Positions 36,801 to 51,200 of a stretch of DNA of 64,000 nucleotides are shown here, in pieces; position 1 is the first letter of the stretch; each line of letters starts with the position of its first letter. Source of the stretch: Balanoglossus misakiensis (Eukaryota > Hemichordata); contig CM082587.2 in assembly GCA_040954595.2 (NCBI GenBank), positions 4,836,001 to 4,900,000 on the forward strand. The letters run 5' to 3'. The translations under genes and the position numbers were made by a program. The notes under the pieces are model-generated. The model was not told where the DNA came from. It saw nothing but the letters and a program-made list of their open reading frames with translations, and made no database searches.

Positions 36801-39800
36801 GCGAAGTCGAAAAATTGACATTTCTGGATGATTTTCATGAGCTATAACCCATGGTTTTTATCCAAAAACCACCAAATTTTGAAATTTCGCGAAGTCGAAA
36901 AATTGACATTTCTGGATGATTTTCATGAGCTATAACCCATGGTTTTTATCCAAAAACCACCAAATTTTGAAATTTCGCGAAGTCGAAAAATTGACATTTC
37001 TGGATGATTTTCATGAGCTATAACCCATGGTTTTTATCCAAAAATCACCAAATTTTGAAATTTCGCGAAGTCGAAAAATTGACATTTCTGGATGATTTTC
37101 ATGAGCTATAACCCATGGTTTTTATCCAAAAATCACCAAATTTTGAAATTTCGCGAAGTCGAAAAATTGACATTTCTGGATGATTTTCATGAGCTATAAC
37201 CCATGGTTTTTATCCAAAAACCACCAAATTTTGAAATTTCGCGAAGTCGAAAAATTGACATTTCTGGATGATTTTCATGAGCTATAACCCATGGTTTTTA
37301 TCCAAAAACCACCAAATTTTGAAATTTCGCGAAGTCGAAAAATTGACATTTCTGGATGATTTTCATGAGCTATAACCCATGGTTTTTATCCAAAAACCAC
37401 CAAATTTTGAAATTTCGCGAAGTCGAAAAATTGACATTTCTGGATGATTTTCATGAGCTATAACCCATGGTTTTTATCCAAAAACCACCAAATTTTGAAA
37501 TTTCGCGAAGTCGAAAAATTGACATTTCTGGATGATTTTCATGAGCTATAACCCATGGTTTTTATCCAAAAACCACCAAATTTTGAAATTTCGCGAAGTC
37601 GAAAAATTGACATTTCTGGATGATTTTCATGAGCTATAACCCATGGTTTTTATCCAAAAACCACCAAATTTTGAAATTTCGCGAAGTCGAAAAATTGACA
37701 TTTCTGGATGATTTTCATGAGCTATAACCCATGGTTTTTATCCAAAAACCAGCCAAATTTTGAAATTTCGCGAAGTCGAAAAATTGACATTTCTGGATGA
37801 TTTTCATGAGCTATAACCCATGGTTTTTATCCAAAAACCACCAAATTTTGAAATTTCGCGAAGTCGAAAAATTGACATTTCTGGATGATTTTCATGAGCT
37901 ATAACCCATGGTTTTTATCCAAAAACCACCAAATTTTGAAATTTCGCGAAGTCGAAAAATTGACATTTCTGGATGATTTTCATGAGCTATAACCCATGGT
38001 TTTTATCCAAAAACCACCAAATTTTGAAATTTCGCGAAGTCGAAAAATTGACATTTCTGGATGATTTTCATGAGCTATAACCCATGGTTTTTATCCAAAA
38101 ACCACCAAATTTTGAAATTTCGCGAAGTCGAAAAATTGACATTTCTGGATGATTTTCATGAGCTATAACCCATGGTTTTTATCCAAAAACCACCAAATTT
38201 TGAAATTTCGCGAAGTCGAAAAATTGACATTTCTGGATGATTTTCATGAGCTATAACCCATGGTTTTTATCCAAAAACCACCAAATTTTGAAATTTCGCG
38301 AAGTCGAAAAATTGACATTTCTGGATGATTTTCATGAGCTATAACCCATGGTTTTTATCCAAAAACCACCAAATTTTGAAATTTCGCGAAGTCGAAAAAT
38401 TGACATTTCTGGATGATTTTCATGAGCTATAACCCATGGTTTTTATCCAAAAACCACCAAATTTTGAAATTTCGCGAAGTCGAAAAATTGACATTTCTGG
38501 ATGATTTTCATGAGCTATAACCCATGGTTTTTATCCAAAAACCACCAAATTTTGAAATTTCGCGAAGTCGAAAAATTGACATTTCTGGATGATTTTCATG
38601 AGCTATAACCCATGGTTTTTATCCAAAAACCACCAAATTTTGAAATTTCGCGAAGTCGAAAAATTGACATTTCTGGATGATTTTCATGAGCTATAACCCA
38701 TGGTTTTTATCCAAAAACCACCATATTTTGAAATTTCGCGAAGTCGAAAAATTGACATTTCTGGATGATTTTCATGAGCTATAACCCATGGTTTTTATCC
38801 AAAAACCACCAAATTTTGAAATTTCGCGAAGTCGAAAAATTGACATTTCTGGATGATTTTCATGAGCTATAACCCATGGTTTTTATCCAAAAACCACCAA
38901 ATTTTGAAATTTCGCGAAGTCGAAAAATTGACATTTCTGGATGATTTTCATGAGCTATAACCCATGGTTTTTATCCAAAAACCACCAAATTTTGAAATTT
39001 CGCGAAGTCGAAAAATTGACATTTCTGGATGATTTTCATGAGCTATAACCCATGGTTTTTATCCAAAAACCACCAAATTTTGAAATTTCGCGAAGTCGAA
39101 AAATTGACATTTCTGGATGATTTTCATGAGCTATAACCCATGGTTTTTATCCAAAAACCACCAAATTTTGAAATTTCGCGAAGTCGAAAAATTGACATTT
39201 CTGGATGATTTTCATGAGCTATAACCCATGGTTTTTATCCAAAAACCACCAAATTTTGAAATTTCGCGAAGTCGAAAAATTGACATTTCTGGATGATTTT
39301 CATGAGCTATAACCCATGGTTTTTATCCAAAAACCACCAAATTTTGAAATTTCGCGAAGTCGAAAAATTGACATTTCTGGATGATTTTCATGAGCTATAA
39401 CCCATGGTTTTTATCCAAAAACCACCAAATTTTGAAATTTCGCGAAGTCGAAAAATTGACATTTCTGGATGATTTTCATGAGCTATAACCCATGGTTTTT
39501 ATCCAAAAACCACCAAATTTTGAAATTTCGCGAAGTCGAAAAATTGACATTTCTGGATGATTTTCATGAGCTATAACCCATGGTTTTTATCCAAAAACCA
39601 CCAAATTTTGAAATTTCGCGAAGTCGAAAAATTGACATTTCTGGATGATTTTCATGAGCTATAACCCATGGTTTTTATCCAAAAACCACCAAATTTTGAA
39701 ATTTCGCGAAGTCGAAAAATTGACATTTCTGGATGATTTTCATGAGCTATAACCCATGGTTTTTATCCAAAAACCACCAAATTTTGAAATTTCGCGAAGT

Positions 39801-42800
39801 CGAAAAATTGACATTTCTGGATGATTTTCATGAGCTATAACCCATGGTTTTTATCCAAAAACCACCAAATTTTGAAATTTCGCGAAGTCGAAAAATTGAC
39901 ATTTCTGGATGATTTTCATGAGCTATAACCCATGGTTTTTATCCAAAAACCACCAAATTTTGAAATTTCGCGAAGTCGAAAAATTGACATTTCTGGATGA
40001 TTTTCATGAGCTATAACCCATGGTTTTTATCCAAAAACCACCAAATTTTGAAATTTCGCGAAGTCGAAAAATTGACATTTCTGGATGATTTTCATGAGCT
40101 ATAACCCATGGTTTTTATCCAAAAACCACCAAATTTTGAAATTTCGCGAAGTCGAAAAATTGACATTTCTGGATGATTTTCATGAGCTATAACCCATGGT
40201 TTTTATCCAAAAACCACCAAATTTTGAAATTTCGCGAAGTCGAAAAATTGACATTTCTGGATGATTTTCATGAGCTATAACCCATGGTTTTTATCCAAAA
40301 ACCACCAAATTTTGAAATTTCGCGAAGTCGAAAAATTGACATTTCTGGATGATTTTCATGAGCTATAACCCATGGTTTTTATCCAAAAACCACCAAATTT
40401 TGAAATTTCGCGAAGTCGAAAAATTGACATTTCTGGATGATTTTCATGAGCTATAACCCATGGTTTTTATCCAAAAACCACCAAATTTTGAAATTTCGCG
40501 AAGTCGAAAAATTGACATTTCTGGATGATTTTCATGAGCTATAACCCATGGTTTTTATCCAAAAACCACCAAATTTTGAAATTTCGCGAAGTCGAAAAAT
40601 TGACATTTCTGGATGATTTTCATGAGCTATAACCCATGGTTTTTATCCAAAAACCACCAAATTTTGAAATTTCGCGAAGTCGAAAAATTGACATTTCTGG
40701 ATGATTTTCATGAGCTATAACCCATGGTTTTTATCCAAAAACCACCAAATTTTGAAATTTCGCGAAGTCGAAAAATTGACATTTCTGGATGATTTTCATG
40801 AGCTATAACCCATGGTTTTTATCCAAAAACCACCAAATTTTGAAATTTCGCGAAGTCGAAAAATTGACATTTCTGGATGATTTTCATGAGCTATAACCCA
40901 TGGTTTTTATCCAAAAACCACCAAATTTTGAAATTTCGCGACTACGAAAAATTGACATTTCTGGATGATTTTCATGAGCTATAACCCATGGTTTTTATCC
41001 AAAAACCACCAAATTTTGAAATTTCGCGAAGTCGAAAAATTGACATTTCTGGATGATTTTCATGAGCTATAACCCATGGTTTTTATCCAAAAACCACCAA
41101 ATTTTGAAATTTCGCGAAGTCGAAAAATTGACATTTCTGGATGATTTTCATGAGCTATAACCCATGGTTTTTATCCAAAAACCACCAAATTTTGAAATTT
41201 CGCGAAGTCGAAAAATTGACATTTCTGGATGATTTTCATGAGCTATAACCCATGGTTTTTATCCAAAAACCACCAAATTTTGAAATTTCGCGAAGTCGAA
41301 AAATTGACATTTCTGGATGATTTTCATGAGCTATAACCCATGGTTTTTATCCAAAAACCACCAAATTTTGAAATTTCGCGAAGTCGAAAAATTGACATTT
41401 CTGGATGATTTTCATGAGCTATAACCCATGGTTTTTATCCAAAAACCACCAAATTTTGAAATTTCGCGAAGTCGAAAAATTGACATTTCTGGATGATTTT
41501 CATGAGCTATAACCCATGGTTTTTATCCAAAAACCACCAAATTTTGAAATTTCGCGAAGTCGAAAAATTGACATTTCTGGATGATTTTCATGAGCTATAA
41601 CCCATGGTTTTTATCCAAAAACCACCAAATTTTGAAATTTCGCGACTACGAAAAATTGACATTTCTGGATGATTTTCATGAGCTATAACCCATGGTTTTT
41701 ATCCAAAAACCACCAAATTTTGAAATTTCGCGAAGTCGAAAAATTGACATTTCTGGATGATTTTCATGAGCTATAACCCATGGTTTTTATCCAAAAACCA
41801 CCAAATTTTGAAATTTCGCGAAGTCGAAAAATTGACATTTCTGGATGATTTTCATGAGCTATAACCCATGGTTTTTATCCAAAAACCACCAAATTTTGAA
41901 ATTTCGCGAAGTCGAAAAATTGACATTTCTGGATGATTTTCATGAGCTATAACCCATGGTTTTTATCCAAAAACCACCAAATTTTGAAATTTCGCGAAGT
42001 CGAAAAATTGACATTTCTGGATGATTTTCATGAGCTATAACCCATGGTTTTTATCCAAAAACCACCAAATTTTGAAATTTCGCGAAGTCGAAAAATTGAC
42101 ATTTCTGGATGATTTTCATGAGCTATAACCCATGGTTTTTATCCAAAAACCACCAAATTTTGAAATTTCGCGAAGTCGAAAAATTGACATTTCTGGATGA
42201 TTTTCATGAGCTATAACCCATGGTTTTTATCCAAAAACCACCAAATTTTGAAATTTCGCGAAGTCGAAAAATTGACATTTCTGGATGATTTTCATGAGCT
42301 ATAACCCATGGTTTTTATGCAAAAACCACCAAATTTTGAAATTTCGCGAAGTCGAAAAATTGACATTTCTGGATGATTTTCATGAGCTATAACCCATGGT
42401 TTTTATGCAAAAACCACCAAATTTTGAAATTTCGCGAAGTCGAAAAATTGACATTTCTGGATGATTTTCATGAGCTATAACCCATGGTTTTTATGCAAAA
42501 ACCACCAAATTTTGAAATTTCGTGAAGTCGAAAAATTGACATTTCTGGATGATTTTCATGAGCTATAACCCATGGTTTTTATCCAAAAACCACCAAATTT
42601 TGAAATTTCGCGAAGTCGAAAAATTGACATTTCTGGATGATTTTCATGAGCTATAACCCATGGTTTTTATCCAAAAACCACCAAATTTTGAAATTTCGCG
42701 AAGTCGAAAAATTGACATTTCTGGATGATTTTCATGAGCTATAACCCATGGTTTTTATCCAAAAACCACCAAATTTTGAAATTTCGCGAAGTCGAAAAAT

Positions 42801-45160
42801 TGACATTTCTGGATGATTTTCATGAGCTATAACCCATGGTTTTTATCCAAAAACCACCAAATTTTGAAATTTCGCGAAGTCGAAAAATTGACATTTCTGG
42901 ATGATTTTCATTAGCTATAACCCATGGTTTTTATCCAAAAACCACCAAATTTTGAAATTTCGCGAAGTCGAAAAATTGACATTTCTGGATGATTTTCATG
43001 AGCTATAACCCATGGTTTTTATCCAAAAACCAACAAATTTTGAAATTTCGCGAAGTCGAAAAATTGACATTTCTGGATGATTTTCATGAGCTATAACCCA
43101 TGGTTTTTATCCAAAAACCACCAAATTTTGAAATTTCGCGAAGTCGAAAAATTGACATTTCTGGATGATTTTCATGAGCTATAACCCATGGTTTTTATCC
43201 AAAAACCACCATATTTTGAAATTTCGCGAAGTCGAAAAATTGACATTTCTGGATGATTTTCATGAGCTATAACCCATGGTTTTTATCCAAAAACCACCAT
43301 ATTTTGAAATTTCGCGAAGTCGAAAAATTGACATTTCTGGATGATTTTCATGAGCTATAACCCATGGTTTTTATCCAAAAACCACCATATTTTGAAATTT
43401 CGCGAAGTCGAAAAATTGACATTTCTGGATGATTTTCATGAGCTATAACCCATGGTTTTTATCCAAAAACCACCATATTTTGAAATTTCGCGAAGTCGAA
43501 AAATTGACATTTCTGGATGATTTTCATGAGCTATAACCCATGGTTTTTATCCAAAAACCACCAAATTTTGAAATTTCGCGAAGTCGAAAAATTGACATTT
43601 CTGGATGATTTTCATAAGCTATAACCCATGGTTTTTATCCAAAAACCACCAAATTTTGAAATTTCGCGAAGTCGAAAAATTGACATTTCTGGATGATTTT
43701 CATGAGCTATAACCCATGGTTTTTATCCAAAAACCACCAAATTTTGAAATTTCGCGAAGTCGAAAAATTGACATTTCTGGATGATTTTCATGAGCTATAA
43801 CCCATGGTTTTTATCCAAAAACCACCAAATTTTGAAATTTCGCGAAGTCGAAAAATTGACATTTTTGGATGATTTTCATGAGCTATAACCCATGGTTTTT
43901 ATCCAAAAACCACCAAATTTTGAAATTTCGCGAAGTCGAAAAATTGACATTTCTGGATGATTTTCATGAGCTATAACCCATGGTTTTTATCCAAAAACCA
44001 CCAAATTTTGAAATTTCGCGAAGTCGAAAAATTGACATTTCTGGATGATTTTCATGAGCTATAACCCATGGTTTTTATCCAAAAACCACCAAATTTTGAA
44101 ATTTCGCGAAGTCGAAAAATTGACATTTCTGGATGATTTTCATGAGCTATAACCCATGGTTTTTATCCAAAAACCACCAAATTTTGAAATTTCGCGAAGT
44201 CGAAAAATTGACATTTCTGGATGATTTTCATGAGCTATAACCCATGGTTTTTATCCAAAAACCACCAAATTTTGAAATTTCGCGAAGTCGAAAAATTGAC
44301 ATTTCTGGATGATTTTCATGAGCTATAACCCATGGTTTTTATCCAAAAACCACCAAATTTTGAAATTTCGCGAAGTCGAAAAATTGACATTTCTGGATGA
44401 TTTTCATGAGCTATAACCCATGGTTTTTATCCAAAAACCACCAAATTTTGAAATTTCGCGAAGTCGAAAAATTGACATTTCTGGATGATTTTCATGAGCT
44501 ATAACCCATGGTTTTTATCCAAAAACCACCAAATTTTGAAATTTCGCGAAGTCGAAAAATTGACATTTCTGGATGATTTTCATGAGCTATAACCCATGGT
44601 TTTTATCCAAAAACCACCAAATTTTGAAATTTCGCGAAGTCGAAAAATTGACATTTCTGGATGATTTTCATGAGCTATAACCCATGGTTTTTATCCAAAA
44701 ACCACCAAATTTTGAAATTTCGCGAAGTCGAAAAATTGACATTTCTGGATGATTTTCATGAGCTATAACCCATGGTTTTTATCCAAAAACCACCAAATTT
44801 TGAAATTTCGCGAAGTCGAAAAATTGACATTTCAGGATGATTTTCATGAGCTATAACCCATGGTTTTTATTCAAAAACCACCAAATTTTGAAATTTCGCG
44901 AAGTCGAAAAATTGACATTTCTGGATGATTTTCATGAGCTATAACCCATGGTTTTTATCCAAAAACCACCAAATTTTGAAATTTCGCGAAGTCGAAAAAT
45001 TGACATTTCTGGATGATTTTCATGAGCTATAACCCATGGTTTTTATCCAAAAACCACCAAATTTTGAAATTTCGCGAAGTCGAAAAATTGACATTTCTGG
45101 ATGATTTTCATGAGCTATAACCCATGGTTTTTATCCAAAAACCACCAATTTTGAAATTTC
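33883..45160 (+). repeat. 88-bp satellite, forward arm, about 128 units
   Basis: Consensus unit begins GCGAAGTCGAAAAATTGACA and runs through TTTCTGGATGATTTTCATGA, GCTATAACCCATGG, TTTTTATCCAAAAACCACC to AAATTTTGAAATTTC. The 88-base period was checked at 34689, 34777 and 34865. Each unit carries the dyads TTCGCGAA, TCATGA and CCATGG. Since 88 is not a multiple of 3, no frame persists. The first four or so units are diverged (GATCAAAAAATGACG in place of TATCCAAAAACCACC); the rest are nearly identical. Variant units occur in runs: ATGCAAAAA at 42318, 42406 and 42494; CCATATTTTG at 43210, 43298, 43386 and 43474. One 89-base unit lies at 37748. Confidence 0.97.
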
Positions 45161-45202
45161 AATTTTTCGACTTCGCGAAATTCAAATTTCAAAATTTGGT
45201 GG
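45141..45202. other. Inversion centre of the satellite
   Basis: ACCACCAATTTTGAAATTT on the left and AAATTTCAAAATTTGGTGGT on the right are separated by about 23 bases that are themselves a partial reverse unit (AATTTTTCGACTTCGCGAAA). Orientation switches after 45160. The near absence of a spacer would let the arms form a huge hairpin when single-stranded. Confidence 0.85.
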
Positions 45203-48200
45203 TTTTTGGATAAAAACCATGGGTTATAGCTCATGAAAATCATCCAGAAATGTCAATTTTTCGACTTCGCGAAATTTCAAAATTTGGTGGTTTTTGGATA
45301 AAAACCATGGGTTATAGCTCATGAAAATCATCCAGAAATGTCAATTTTTCGACTTCGCGAAATTTCAAAATTTGGTGGTTTTTGGATAAAAACCATGGGT
45401 TATAGCTCATGAAAATCATCCAGAAATGTCAATTTTTCGACTTCGCGAAATTTCAAAATTTGGTGGTTTTTGGATAAAAACCATGGGTTATAGCTCATGA
45501 AAATCATCCAGAAATGTCAATTTTTCGACTTCGCGAAATTTCAAAATTTGGTGGTTTTTGGATAAAAACCATGGGTTATAGCTCATGAAAATCATCCAGA
45601 AATGTCAATTTTTCGACTTCGCGAAATTTCAAAATTTGGTGGTTTTTGGATAAAAACCATGGGTTATAGCTCATGAAAATCATCCAGAAATGTCAATTTT
45701 TCGACTTCGCGAAATTTCAAAATTTGGTGGTTTTTGGATAAAAACCATGGGTTATAGCTCATGAAAATCATCCAGAAATGTCAATTTTTCGACTTCGCGA
45801 AATTTCAAAATTTGGTGGTTTTTGGATAAAAACCATGGGTTATAGCTCATGAAAATCATCCAGAAATGTCAATTTTTCGACTTCGCGAAATTTCAAAATT
45901 TGGTGGTTTTTGGATAAAAACCATGGGTTATAGCTCATGAAAATCATCCAGAAATGTCAATTTTTCGACTTCGCGAAATTTCAAAATTTGGTGGTTTTTG
46001 GATAAAAACCATGGGTTATAGCTCATGAAAATCATCCAGAAATGTCAATTTTTCGACTTCGCGAAATTTCAAAATTTGGTGGTTTTTGGATAAAAACCAT
46101 GGGTTATAGCTCATGAAAATCATCCAGAAATGTCAATTTTTCGACTTCGCGAAATTTCAAAATTTGGTGGTTTTTGGATAAAAACCATGGGTTATAGCTC
46201 ATGAAAATCATCCAGAAATGTCAATTTTTCGACTTCGCGAAATTTCAAATTTGGTGGTTTTTGGATAAAAACCATGGGTTATAGCTCATGAAAATCATCC
46301 AGAAATGTCAATTTTTCGACTTCGCGAAATTTCAAAATTTGGTGGTTTTTGGATAAAAACCATGGGTTATAGCTCATGAAAATCATCCAGAAATGTCAAT
46401 TTTTCGACTTCGCGAAATTTCAAAATTTGGTGGTTTTTGGATAAAAACCATGGGTTATAGCTCATGAAAATCATCCAGAAATGTCAATTTTTCGACTTCG
46501 CGAAATTTCAAAATTTGGTGGTTTTTGGATAAAAACCATGGGTTATAGCTCATGAAAATCATCCAGAAATGTCAATTTTTCGACTTCGCGAAATTTCAAA
46601 ATTTGGTGGTTTTTGGATAAAAACCATGGGTTATAGCTCATGAAAATCATCCAGAAATGTCAATTTTTCGACTTCGCGAAATTTCAAAATTTGGTGGTTT
46701 TTGGATAAAATGGATAAAAACCATGGGTTATAGCTCATGAAAATCATCCAGAAATGTCAATTTTTCGACTTCGCGAAATTTCAAAATTTGGTGGTTTTTG
46801 GATAAAAACCATGGGTTATAGCTCATGAAAATCATCCAGAAATGTCAATTTTTCGACTTCGCGAAATTTCAAAATTTGGTGGTTTTTGGATAAAAACCAT
46901 GGGTTATAGCTCATGAAAATCATCCAGAAATGTCAATTTTTCGACTTCGCGAAATTTCAAAATTTGGTGGTTTTTGGATAAAAACCATGGGTTATAGCTC
47001 ATGAAAATCATCCAGAAATGTCAATTTTTCGACTTCGCGAAATTTCAAAATTTGGTGGTTTTTGGATAAAAACCATGGGTTATAGCTCATGAAAATCATC
47101 CAGAAATGTCAATTTTTCGACTTCGCGAAATTTCAAAATTTGGTGATTTTTGGATAAAAACCATGGGTTATAGCTCATGAAAATCATCCAGAAATGTCAA
47201 TTTTTCGACTTCGCGAAATTTCAAAATTTGGTGATTTTTGGATAAAAACCATGGGTTATAGCTCATGAAAATCATCCAGAAATGTCAATTTTTCGACTTC
47301 GCGAAATTTCAAAATTTGGTGATTTTTGGATAAAAACCATGGGTTATAGCTCATGAAAATCATCCAGAAATGTCAATTTTTCGACTTCGCGAAATTTCAA
47401 AATTTGGTGATTTTTGGATAAAAACCATGGGTTATAGCTCATGAAAATCATCCAGAAATGTCAATTTTTCGACTTCGCGAAATTTCAAAATTTGGTGATT
47501 TTTGGATAAAAACCATGGGTTATAGCTCATGAAAATCATCCAGAAATGTCAATTTTTCGACTTCGCGAAATTTCAAAATTTGGTGATTTTTGGATAAAAA
47601 CCATGGGTTATAGCTCATGAAAATCATCCAGAAATGTCAATTTTTCGACTTCGCGAAATTTCAAAATTTGGTGATTTTTGGATAAAAACCATGGGTTATA
47701 GCTCATGAAAATCATCCAGAAATGTCAATTTTTCGACTTCGCGAAATTTCAAAATTTGGTGATTTTTGGATAAAAACCATGGGTTATAGCTCATGAAAAT
47801 CATCCAGAAATGTCAATTTTTCGACTTCGCGAAATTTCAAAATTTGGTGATTTTTGGATAAAAACCATGGGTTATAGCTCATGAAAATCATCCAGAAATG
47901 TCAATTTTTCGACTTCGCGAAATTTCAAAATTTGGTGATTTTTGGATAAAAACCATGGGTTATAGCTCATGAAAATCATCCAGAAATGTCAATTTTTCGA
48001 CTTCGCGAAATTTCAAAATTTGGTGATTTTTGGATAAAAACCATGGGTTATAGCTCATGAAAATCATCCAGAAATGTCAATTTTTCGACTTCGCGAAATT
48101 TCAAAATTTGGTGATTTTTGGATAAAAACCATGGGTTATAGCTCATGAAAATCATCCAGAAATGTCAATTTTTCGACTTCGCGAAATTTCAAAATTTGGT

Positions 48201-51200
48201 GATTTTTGGATAAAAACCATGGGTTATAGCTCATGAAAATCATCCAGAAATGTCAATTTTTCGACTTCGCGAAATTTCAAAATTTGGTGATTTTTGGATA
48301 AAAACCATGGGTTATAGCTCATGAAAATCATCCAGAAATGTCAATTTTTCGACTTCGCGAAATTTCAAAATTTGGTGATTTTTGGATAAAAACCATGGGT
48401 TATAGCTCATGAAAATCATCCAGAAATGTCAATTTTTCGACTTCGCGAAATTTCAAAATTTGGTGATTTTTGGATAAAAACCATGGGTTATAGCTCATGA
48501 AAATCATCCAGAAATGTCAATTTTTCGACTTCGCGAAATTTCAAAATTTGGTGATTTTTGGATAAAAACCATGGGTTATAGCTCATGAAAATCATCCAGA
48601 AATGTCAATTTTTCGACTTCGCGAAATTTCAAAATTTGGTGATTTTTGGATAAAAACCATGGGTTATAGCTCATGAAAATCATCCAGAAATGTCAATTTT
48701 TCGACTTCGCGAAATTTCAAAATTTGGTGATTTTTGGATAAAAACCATGGTTATAGCTCATGAAAATCATCCAGAAATGTCAATTTTTCGACTTCGCGAA
48801 ATTTCAAAATTTGGTGGTTTTTGGATAAAAACCATGGGTTATAGCTCATGAAAATCATCCAGAAATGTCAATTTTTCGACTTCGCGAAATTTCAAAATTT
48901 GGTGGTTTTTGGATAAAAACCATGGGTTATAGCTCATGAAAATCATCCAGAAATGTCAATTTTTCGACTTCGCGAAATTTCAAAATTTGGTGGTTTTTGG
49001 ATAAAAACCATGGGTTATAGCTCATGAAAATCATCCAGAAATGTCAATTTTTCGACTTCGCGAAATTTCAAAATTTGGTGGTTTTTGGATAAAAACCATG
49101 GGTTATAGCTCATGAAAATCATCCAGAAATGTCAATTTTTCGACTTCGCGAAATTTCAAAATTTGGTGGTTTTTGGATAAAAACCATGGGTTATAGCTCA
49201 TGAAAATCATCCAGAAATGTCAATTTTTCGACTTCGCGAAATTTCAAAATTTGGTGATTTTTGGATAAAAACCATGGGTTATAGCTCATGAAAATCATCC
49301 AGAAATGTCAATTTTTCGACTTCGCGAAATTTCAAAATTTGGTGGTTTTTGGATAAAAACCATGGGTTATAGCTCATGAAAATCATCCAGAAATGTCAAT
49401 TTTTCGACTTCGCGAAATTTCAAAATTTACTTTCAACGAGATGTGTATTTTTGGATAAAAACCATGGGTTATAGCTCATGAAAATCATCCAGAAATGTCA
49501 ATTTTTCGACTTCGCGAAATTTCAAAATTTGGTGGATTTTTGGATAAAAACCATGGGTTATAGCTCATGAAAATCATCCAGAAATGTCAATTTTTCGACT
49601 TCGCGAAATTTCAAAATTTCTCGGTGATTTTTGGATAAAAACCATGGGTTATAGCTCATGAAAATCATCCAGAAATGTCAATTTTTCGACTTCGCGAAAT
49701 TTCAAAATTTGGTGATTTTTGGATAAAAACCATGGGTTATAGCTCATGAAAATCATCCAGAAATGTCAATTTTTCGACTTCGCGAAATTTCAAAATTTAC
49801 GGTGATTTTTGGATAAAAACCATGGGTTATAGCTCATGAAAATCATCCAGAAATGTCAATTTTTCGACTTCGCGAAATTTCAAAATTTGGTGATTTTTGG
49901 ATAAAAACCATGGGTTATAGCTCATGAAAATCATCCAGAATGTCAATTTTTCGACTTCGCGAAATTTCAAAATTTACTCTCACTGCTCATGAAAATCATC
50001 CAGAAATGTTCAAAATTTCAAAATTTACCTCCATGGGTTATAGCTCATGAAAATCATCCAGCAATGTCAATTTTCCCTTCGACTAGCGACGAAATTTCAA
50101 ACTTTNNNNNNNNNNNNNNNNNNNNNNNNNNNNNNNNNNNNNNNNNNNNNNNNNNNNNNNNNNNNNNNNNNNNNNNNNNNNNNNNNNNNNNNNNNNNNNN
50201 NNNNNATTCAATTTCCTTCCAATTCAAAATTTGGTGATTTTTGGATAAAAACCATGGGTTATAGCTCATGAAATCCATCCCAGAAATGTAATTTCGACTG
50301 CGAATTCAAATTGGTGATTTTTGATAAAAACCATGGTTATAGCTCATGAAATCATCCAGAAATGTCAATTTTTCGACTTCGCGAAATTTCAAAATTTGGT
50401 GATTTTGGATAAAACCATGGGTTATAGCTCATGAAAATCATCCAGAAATGTCAATTTTTCGACTTCGCGAAATTTCAAAATTGGTGGTTTTTTGGATAAA
50501 AACCATGGGTTATAGCTCATGAAAATCATCCAGAAATGTCAATTTTTCGACTTCGCGAAATTTCAAAATTTGGTGGTTTTTGGATAAAAACCATGGGTTA
50601 TAGCTCATGAAAATCATCCAGAAATGTCAATTTTTCGACTTCGCGAAATTTCAAAATTTGGTGTTTTTGGATAAAACCATGGGTTATAGCTCATGAAAAT
50701 CATCCAGAAATGTCAATTTTTCGACTTCGCGAAATTTCAAAATTTGGTGATTTTTGGATAAAAACCATGGGTTATAGCTCATGAAAATCATCCAGAAATG
50801 TCAATTTTTCGACTTCGCGAAATTTTCAAAATTTGGTGGTTTTTTGGATAAAAATCATGGGTTATAGCTCATGAAAATCATCCAGAAATGTCAATTTTTC
50901 GACTTCGCGAAATTTCAAAATTTGGTGGTTTTTGGATAAAAACCATGGGTTATAGCTCATGAAAATCATCCAGAAATGTCAATTTTTCGACTACGCGAAA
51001 TTTCAAAATTTGGTGATTTTTGGATAAAAACCATGGGTTATAGCTCATGAAAATCATCCAGAAATGTCAATTTTTCGACTTCGCGAAATTTCAAAATTTG
51101 GTGGTTTTTGGATAAAAACCATGGGTTATAGCTCATGAAAATCATCCAGAAATGTCAATTTTTCGACTTCGCGAAATTTCAAAATTTGGTGGTTTTTGGA

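Noticed and set aside
33883-45160. Satellite array as a CRISPR-like array
   Set aside because: The whole 88-bp unit repeats with no unique spacers, and the context is an animal genome with introns.
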